Shown piece by piece: positions 42,637-47,681 of a stretch of DNA of 47,681 nucleotides. The stretch covers positions 1 to 47,681 of the forward strand of contig NZ_VIKX01000166.1 of NCBI RefSeq assembly GCF_009711935.1, read 5' to 3'. The DNA is from Dolichospermum sp. UHCC 0259 (GTDB taxonomy: Bacteria; Cyanobacteriota; Cyanobacteriia; Cyanobacteriales; Nostocaceae). Position numbers and translations under genes: made by a program. The notes below the pieces were generated by a model. It searched no databases. It was not told the origin of the DNA and saw nothing but the letters and a program-made list of their open reading frames with translations. Within the stretch, counting starts at the first letter, position 1. Each line of letters begins with the position of its first letter.

Positions 42637-42791
42637 ATATAACAATATTTGTTATTCATTACTTCATTATACTCAAAAACCTGTTTACATATCTGGTCTT
42701 AATAGGACTAAATAAACATATCTTCCTCTACTTGACTATTTTCATCACTGTAATTACAATGTAAGCACCCCTCTATCCCCAAACACCAAAA

Positions 42792-43052
42792 ATGGCTACA
42801 GCTATCAAAACCCGAATAGTCAAAATCGGTAACTCTCAAGGGTTACGCATCCCCAAAACCCTATTAGAACAAAGCGGAATTAACTCAGAAGTAGAAATAG
42901 AAGTTAAAGGAAATTATCTGATTATTCGCCCAGTTGAACAAGTCAGAAAAGGTTGGGAAAAAGGATTTATAGAAATGGCAGAAAAAGGCGATGATATCTT
43001 ATTAGATGATATCAACACAACAGAATGGGATAAAGATGAATGGCAATGGTAG
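42792..43052 (+). CDS. mazE: MazE-type antitoxin (AbrB/SpoVT fold)
   Basis: The 86-residue protein has an N-terminal AbrB-type DNA-binding hairpin (TRIVKIGNSQGLRIPKTLLE, then EVEIEVKGNYLIIRP) and an acidic C-terminal tail (GDDILLDDINTTEWDKDEWQ) that would block the toxin active site. It overlaps the toxin gene by 13 bp, the usual arrangement for co-translation and autorepression. MazE naming follows the fold and its partner. Confidence 0.88.
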   Translation: MATAIKTRIVKIGNSQGLRIPKTLLEQSGINSEVEIEVKGNYLIIRPVEQVRKGWEKGFIEMAEKGDDILLDDINTTEWDKDEWQW

Positions 43053-43369
43053 TCAACAGATTTGATGTATTCCTAGTTAATCTTGACCCTACCATTGGCA
43101 GTGAAATTAAAAAAACACGCCCTTGCTTAATAATCTCACCCAACGAAATCAACCATCATATTTCTACCGTAATAGTTGCACCAATGACAACAAAAGGGCA
43201 ATCATACCCCACAAGAGTGACCTGTCAATTTCAAGGAAAAGAAGGGCAAATCGTACTTGACCAAATTCGCACAATAGATAAAACCCGATTAGTCAAAATT
43301 CTCGGTCAAATTACCACAGAAGAACAAAAAGCCGTTTTGGATATCTTAGCGGAAATGTTCGCAGAATAA
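43040..43369 (+). CDS. mazF: MazF/PemK-type endoribonuclease toxin
   Basis: The 109-residue protein has the MazF/PemK fold: RFDVFLVNLDPTIGSEIKKT, then RPCLIISPNEIN, VIVAPMTTKG and QIVLDQIRTIDKTRLVKILG. The conserved Arg-Pro and Thr residues near residues 26-27 and 52 belong to the RNA-cleaving site. MazF cuts mRNA at short motifs when MazE is lost. The start is the ATG at 43040; two ATGs (MAM) lie close together and either could be used. Confidence 0.9.
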   Translation: MAMVVNRFDVFLVNLDPTIGSEIKKTRPCLIISPNEINHHISTVIVAPMTTKGQSYPTRVTCQFQGKEGQIVLDQIRTIDKTRLVKILGQITTEEQKAVLDILAEMFAE

Positions 43370-43414
43370 ATAACTTTCTTTTTCCTCTTCTTCCTTCGTT
43401 TCCTTTGCTTCTAT

Positions 43415-43497
43415 CCCTGACGGGACGCTACGCGAACGTGGTTTATTTCTCATAAAACCAAGACGCAGAAAACGCCTTTTGCGTCTCTGCGTGAAAT
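43415..43497. repeat. Dispersed repeat block between mazF and pyk
   Basis: It contains a GGGACGCTACGCGAACG motif of a known Nostocales dispersed repeat and then AGACGCA / TGCGTCT arms with GCGTGA, a separate inverted motif. It lies between convergent genes, with no T-tailed terminator seen. Confidence 0.5.
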
Positions 43498-43553
43498 GTT
43501 TTCAAAACCCAAAAATTAAAAATCCAAAATCATTTTTTTGAACTTTTAATTGT

Positions 43554-45323
43554 TTACGTTCCTACTGCACCGGAGTAAATTAAACCCCGCTGGATATCCA
43601 AAGTCAAAATTGCACCATCCTTAATTACTTGTGTTGCATCCTTCACGCCTACAATCACTGGTACACCAAGACGTAAACCAATAACTGCGGCATGACTGGT
43701 GAGACTTTCCTCTTCAGTAATAATCCCCCCAGCTTTGCGAATTGCTTCCACAAAATCAACACCAGTGCGGGATGCTACTAAAATATCTCCAGGATTAAAG
43801 TTGCTGGCATCCATAGCATTATGAACTACCCTAGCGCGACCACTGACAGAACCTTGTCCCAGTCCAATTCCTTGACCGAGTACAGCAGTGACTATTTCTA
43901 CCTTAATTAAGTCCGTTGACCCAGAAACGCCTTGAAGTGTACCAGCGGTCATCACCACTAAATCACCTTCAGTGAGGAGGTTTTTTTCCTGGGCGACATT
44001 GATAGCGGCTTGGAATGTCTGACCTGTAGAAGGTAGTTCTAGCACCAACAGCGGCCTAACTCCCCAGACCATCTGTAACTGTCGGGCGACGTTGACATGA
44101 GGTGTAATGGCTAAAATTGGCGTTTTGGGGCGAAACTTAGAAACGTTGCGGGCTGTAGCCCCGGTTTGGGTCAGGGTCATAATTGCCGCCGCGCCCAAAT
44201 TCTCAGCAATTTGACCAACAGCTTGGCTAATTGCATTGGGAATAGAACGCCTTTTATCTCGTGACAGACGGGAGTTGGTGTTGAGGGTTTCCTCTTGTTC
44301 AATGCGTTCGGCTATTCTGGCCATAGTGGCTACAGCTTCCACAGGGAAACTACCAACGGCGGTTTCATTGGATAGCATGACCGCATCTGTGCCGTCTAAA
44401 ATGGCGTTGGCGACATCGGATACTTCTGCGCGGGTAGGACGGGGGTTGCTGACCATGCTATCTAGCATTTGGGTAGCGGTAATAATGGGAATCCCCAAGC
44501 GGTTGGCTGTAGCAATGAGCCGTTTTTGTAGCACGGGTACGTCTTCGGCGGGTAGTTCTACGCCTAAGTCACCTCTAGCAACCATCACCCCATCACACAA
44601 AGACAGAATTGCTTCCATTTGTTCAATTGCTTCGTGTTTTTCGATTTTGGCAACTACAGGGACATTTTTGCCGGTGCTGGAAATTAGTTCTTTAATTTCG
44701 ATAATATCCTGGGGATTGCGAACAAAGGAAAGGGCTACCCAGTCAACACCTTGGTCTAGACCAAACATGAGATCCTCGCGGTCTTTGTCGGTCATGGCTT
44801 TGATGGATAGGTATACTCCCGGAAAGTTAACACCTTTGTTGTTGGAAAGTTTACCGGGAACTGTGACCCGACAATGTAAATCACCTTTTTCGTGGTTAAT
44901 TTCCTCCACTACCATTTCGACTTTGCCATCATCGAGGAGGATATTTGAACCGACAGGAACTTCATCTGCTAAGTAATCGTAGGTAACACAGCTAATATCC
45001 TGAGTTCCTTCTACTGGGCGATTTGTCAATATGAAGCGATCGCCTTTTGCTAATATTATAGAACCAGTTTCAAACCGCCCTAAGCGAATTTTTGGACCTT
45101 GTAAGTCTTGCAGAATTGCGACTGGTCTATTCAGTTCAAAAGCGGTTTGTCGAATTAATCGAATACTCCGCTGATGATCAGCATGAGTTCCGTGGGAAAA
45201 GTTAAGCCGTAGGGTTGTTGCACCCGCTTCAATAATTGCTTTCAGCATTTCTGGACTGCTGGTAGCAGGTCCGATAGTAGCAACAATTTTAGTTCGGCGC
45301 TGAGAATCTTTTAATTTCGTCAT
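43554..45323 (-). CDS. pyk: Pyruvate kinase with PEP-utiliser C-terminal domain
   Basis: This is the last glycolytic step, PEP plus ADP to pyruvate plus ATP. Of 589 residues, the first ~475 are the standard kinase: RTKIVATIGPATSSPEMLKA, LRLNFSHGTHADH, the metal/PEP-site segment VVAKIEKHEAIEQM, MVARGDLGVELPAEDV and TATQMLDSM. The last ~90 form the extra PEP-utilising mobile domain with TSHAAVIGLRLGVPVIVGV, as in Bacillus and many cyanobacteria. The start is the ATG at 45323. Confidence 0.95.
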   Translation of the reverse strand: MTKLKDSQRRTKIVATIGPATSSPEMLKAIIEAGATTLRLNFSHGTHADHQRSIRLIRQTAFELNRPVAILQDLQGPKIRLGRFETGSIILAKGDRFILTNRPVEGTQDISCVTYDYLADEVPVGSNILLDDGKVEMVVEEINHEKGDLHCRVTVPGKLSNNKGVNFPGVYLSIKAMTDKDREDLMFGLDQGVDWVALSFVRNPQDIIEIKELISSTGKNVPVVAKIEKHEAIEQMEAILSLCDGVMVARGDLGVELPAEDVPVLQKRLIATANRLGIPIITATQMLDSMVSNPRPTRAEVSDVANAILDGTDAVMLSNETAVGSFPVEAVATMARIAERIEQEETLNTNSRLSRDKRRSIPNAISQAVGQIAENLGAAAIMTLTQTGATARNVSKFRPKTPILAITPHVNVARQLQMVWGVRPLLVLELPSTGQTFQAAINVAQEKNLLTEGDLVVMTAGTLQGVSGSTDLIKVEIVTAVLGQGIGLGQGSVSGRARVVHNAMDASNFNPGDILVASRTGVDFVEAIRKAGGIITEEESLTSHAAVIGLRLGVPVIVGVKDATQVIKDGAILTLDIQRGLIYSGAVGT

Positions 45324-45571
45324 GGGATGGGTTCAAGATTTTTGGGATCTACCGGGGAATTTGTGGTATAGATTTGATATCGTACACTAATCTGATCGGC
45401 AACCTTCCTATCAGAGAGTTTTTTATCTAAAAGCACTGGTTTAGCAAAGAATCATAACCTCATTTATTGATTCTTCAGCAGGACTGTGGATAAATCTTGC
45501 TTCACATAACTTTACTCTTCACTAAGATTAATAGTATGATCCGTAAAGATTGATTATTAAAGGAGTTAAGA

Positions 45572-46453
45572 ATGATCACGTCGGAGGCACAAAAGCCGCT
45601 GACAATTCCCCCCAAAGAACTTTTATCACCTCCTGGTGATTTTAATCCCACACTATTAATGTTTTTAGTTGTGGTGATAATGTTGGTTTTGTCTAACTTT
45701 GGGTATTGGCTTTGGGAATGGCCGCATTGGTTGTGTTTTAGTGTCAATACTCTAGCACTTCATTGTTCAGGAACGGTGATTCATGATGCTTGTCACCAAT
45801 CAGCCCATCGCAATCGAATTGTTAACGCTATGTTAGGCCATTGTAGTGCCTTGATTTTAGCTTTTGCTTTTCCAGTATTTACACGAGTACATTTACAGCA
45901 TCATGGTAACGTTAATCACCCTAAAGACGACCCAGATCATTATGTTTCTACAGGTGGTCCCCTGTGGTTAATTGCGGTCAGATTTTTGTACCATGAAGTA
46001 TTTTTCTTTCAAAGACGGTTATGGCGTAATTATGAACTACTAGAATGGTTTATTAGTCGCCTAATTATCATTACTATTGTTTATATTTCTGTCCAATATC
46101 ATTTTTTGGGCTATATTCTTAACTTTTGGTTTATTCCCGCTTTTTTGGTAGGGATAGCATTGGGGTTATTTTTTGATTATTTACCTCACCGTCCTTTTGT
46201 CGAGAGAAATCGCTGGAAAAATGCCCGCGTCTATCCTGGTAAGGTTCTCAATATCCTAATTTTGGGGCAGAATTATCATTTAATTCATCATCTTTGGCCT
46301 TCGATTCCTTGGTATAATTACCAGCCGGCTTATTATTTGATGAAGCCATTATTGGATGAAAAAGGCAGTCCACAAACTTCTGGGTTATTGCAGAAGAAGG
46401 ACTTTTGGGAATTTGTCTATGATATCTTCATAGGTATTCACTTTCATCACTGA
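45572..46453 (+). CDS. crtR: Beta-carotene hydroxylase CrtR
   Basis: CrtR adds hydroxyl groups to carotenes to make zeaxanthin and related xanthophylls in the membrane. The 293 residues hold the histidine clusters of membrane fatty-acid-desaturase-like di-iron enzymes: IHDACHQSAHRN near 70, VHLQHHGNVNHP near 110 and YHLIHHLWP near 232. A further DYLPHRPF lies near 209. Four to five hydrophobic segments fit a membrane protein. A GGAG ribosome site precedes the ATG at 45572. The 248-bp gap to pyk, on the opposite strand, holds both promoters. Confidence 0.93.
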   Translation: MITSEAQKPLTIPPKELLSPPGDFNPTLLMFLVVVIMLVLSNFGYWLWEWPHWLCFSVNTLALHCSGTVIHDACHQSAHRNRIVNAMLGHCSALILAFAFPVFTRVHLQHHGNVNHPKDDPDHYVSTGGPLWLIAVRFLYHEVFFFQRRLWRNYELLEWFISRLIIITIVYISVQYHFLGYILNFWFIPAFLVGIALGLFFDYLPHRPFVERNRWKNARVYPGKVLNILILGQNYHLIHHLWPSIPWYNYQPAYYLMKPLLDEKGSPQTSGLLQKKDFWEFVYDIFIGIHFHH

Positions 46454-46503
46454 ATTTGGTGATTACAGCGGTTATTATGCCTGATGCAATATAAATTAAT
46501 TGA

Positions 46504-46526
46504 GGGCGGGGAGACCCCGCCCCTAC
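46504..46526. repeat. REP-like GC-rich palindrome, copy 2
   Basis: GGGCGGGGAGACCCCGCCC with trailing CTAC is identical over 23 bp to 4811-4833. It lies 8 bp before the fructosamine-kinase ATG, so it will form a hairpin over that gene's ribosome site region. Confidence 0.75.
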
Positions 46527-46533
46527 AGGTTTT

Positions 46534-47418
46534 ATGATTTGGACGGAAATTGATACCCATATTAGTCAAGTTACTGGCGAAAAATTTGTCAGTCAGCAGC
46601 ATTTATCCATTAGTGGTGGATGTATTAATCAGGGTTTTGCTATTAGCGATCGCCAATTAACTTATTTTGTTAAACTGAATCAAGCTTCTCAAGTCTCAAT
46701 GTTTGCAGCGGAAATGCTTGGTTTACAGCAAATGTCTACCACAGGAACTATCCGCGTTCCTCGGCCAATTTGTTGGGGAACTACAGGCGATTTTAGCTAT
46801 CTTGTCTTGGAATGGCTAGAAATGACCACTGGTAATCATCAATCTTGGCAAGAAATGGGACGCAAATTAGCAGCCATGCACAAGATTACCAGTAATCAAG
46901 GTTTTGGCTGGGATATTAATAATACTATTGGTTCTACACCGCAAATTAACAATTTTTCTCACTCTTGGATTGAATTTTATATTCAACACCGTTTGGGTTA
47001 TCAATTTAAGTTAGCAAAAAAACGCGGTGGCAGTTTTCCATTAGCAGAAAAACTATTAGCAGTTATTCCCGAATTATTAGCAAATTATCAAGTTCAACCG
47101 GCTTTAGTACATGGGGATTTATGGGGAGGAAATGCAGGTTTTACAGTTGAGGGTGAACCAGTAATATTTGATCCTGCAACTTATTTTGGTGATAGAGAAG
47201 TTGATATCGCCATGACAGAATTATTTGGAGGTTTTCCGCAAAGTTTTTATCAAGGTTATGAAGAGATATATCCTTTACAGCCAGGATATGAAACTCGAAA
47301 AACATTATATAATCTGTATCATGTTTTAAATCATTTTAATTTGTTTGGTGGTGGTTATAGTTCCCAAGCTAATCGGATGATTGAGAAAATTTTAAAATCA
47401 TCAAGGTCTGAACTATGA
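46534..47418 (+). CDS. Fructosamine kinase family protein
   Basis: The 294-residue protein has the kinase-like fold of fructosamine/ketosamine kinases, which phosphorylate sugars glycated onto proteins so that they fall off. It shows an N-terminal lobe (YFVKLNQASQVSMFAAEMLG), a hinge (YLVLEWLEM), the catalytic loop VHGDLWGGNAGF near residue 193 and the metal loop EPVIFDPATYFGDREVDIAM. It is of standard length. A REP palindrome touches its start and a strong intrinsic terminator follows, so it is monocistronic. Confidence 0.92.
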   Translation: MIWTEIDTHISQVTGEKFVSQQHLSISGGCINQGFAISDRQLTYFVKLNQASQVSMFAAEMLGLQQMSTTGTIRVPRPICWGTTGDFSYLVLEWLEMTTGNHQSWQEMGRKLAAMHKITSNQGFGWDINNTIGSTPQINNFSHSWIEFYIQHRLGYQFKLAKKRGGSFPLAEKLLAVIPELLANYQVQPALVHGDLWGGNAGFTVEGEPVIFDPATYFGDREVDIAMTELFGGFPQSFYQGYEEIYPLQPGYETRKTLYNLYHVLNHFNLFGGGYSSQANRMIEKILKSSRSEL

Positions 47419-47483
47419 TATTTATATCCCACATTCCGCAGATATTGAAGCAGATTAAATAATTATGAATTGTAAAATTGCAA

Positions 47484-47527
47484 AGCCTGAAAAGATTATC
47501 TGGTAATCATTTCAGGCTATTTTTTTG
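47484..47527 (+). terminator. Intrinsic terminator of the fructosamine kinase gene
   Basis: AGCCTGAAA (47484-47492) pairs with TTTCAGGCT (ending at 47518), with a further inner GATTA/TAATC pair, and is followed by ATTTTTTT. This is the clearest terminator in the window. Confidence 0.88.
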
Positions 47528-47681
47528 TAAAATACCACATTCAGCAGATGTAGAACCAGCTACTCCTGCGCCAAGTCTTGAATATATCTTTGAAGCAAGG
47601 TAGGAGATGTATCAAGGTGATTACTTGTAACTGTTCACACTCCCCCACTAAAAAGGAATTAGGAAGTAACAGGGATAGGAG
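47528..47681. other. Window end without a supported gene
   Basis: The CCACATTC(C/A)GCAGAT motif before and after the terminator (about 47431 and 47533) occurs twice. On the minus strand a 24-codon open stretch ends ...SPTLLQRYIQDLAQE with TAG near 47560, but a stop closes it upstream. I cannot assign either. Confidence 0.35.

Noticed and set aside
44236-44976. Plus-strand open frame of 246 codons opposite pyk
   Set aside because: It is antisense to a highly conserved enzyme, Ser/Thr-rich and low in motif content. Long antisense frames are common opposite such genes.
47490-47681. Minus-strand peptide tail ...LLQRYIQDLAQE at the window end
   Set aside because: It is closed by a stop codon 24 codons upstream and has no start; it is too short to support.

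Overview
The window is a piece of chromosome from a filamentous cyanobacterium, most likely a member of the Nostocales (Anabaena/Dolichospermum/Nostoc-like). The grounds are psbY (photosystem II), crtR (beta-carotene hydroxylase), a cyAbrB-type regulator, a DUF1830 gene and a TIGR02652-like gene (families known mainly from cyanobacteria), many HIP1 octamers (GCGATCGC), AT-rich composition, and intergenic heptamer tandem repeats (STRR type) typical of this order. No rRNA, tRNA or CRISPR array was seen.

Layout. 1-5.4 kb: a MITE-like repeat, a small SMR/EamA-like transporter, recO overlapping an MFS transporter, a GT4 glycosyltransferase (candidate digalactosyl lipid synthase), then a REP palindrome next to a REP-associated transposase remnant that a small MITE has hit. 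5.4-17 kb: housekeeping genes (GH57/DUF3536 enzyme, Ca2+/H+ antiporter, peptidoglycan-binding protein, methionine aminopeptidase, cupredoxin, double M16 peptidase, VOC protein, TIGR02652-like protein, gamma-carbonic-anhydrase-like protein), with STRR tracts in the gaps. 17-22.5 kb: psbY, folC, a 1-kb cassette carrying a DUF4351-type gene between 37-bp direct repeats, an unknown membrane protein, a MITE-like element and a sugar-binding lipoprotein. 22.6-28 kb: the type IV pilus operon pilM-pilN-pilO-pilQ. 28-34 kb: a truncated CopG-like antitoxin, pyrR, cobD/cbiB, an Rrf2 regulator, cyAbrB, DUF1830 with an NtcA-type promoter, and a radical SAM protein. 34-40 kb: a DICT-domain sensor, a pentapeptide protein and a YdcF protein in a tight row, then rfbC-rfbD-rfbA for dTDP-rhamnose. 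40-43.4 kb: a small defence/toxin-antitoxin island (DUF2281 antitoxin, an AAA-ATPase fused to a TOPRIM/DUF4435-like domain, a UPF0175 protein, mazE-mazF). 43.5-47.7 kb: pyruvate kinase, crtR and a fructosamine-kinase-like protein ending in a strong terminator.

The most interesting items are: (a) the 1,005-bp DUF4351 cassette, whose 37-bp repeats are copies of the folC 3' end, so both flanking convergent genes keep an intact end, and whose expected ATG reads ATA; (b) the single-chain AAA-ATPase/TOPRIM-like protein, which resembles a fused OLD/PARIS-type effector, among toxin-antitoxin genes; (c) the MITE with perfect 16-bp inverted ends and a 9-bp target duplication inserted at the stop codon of the transposase remnant; (d) the NtcA-type promoter of the DUF1830 gene; (e) a probable overlooked 76-codon gene joined to the TIGR02652-like gene by an ATGA overlap.
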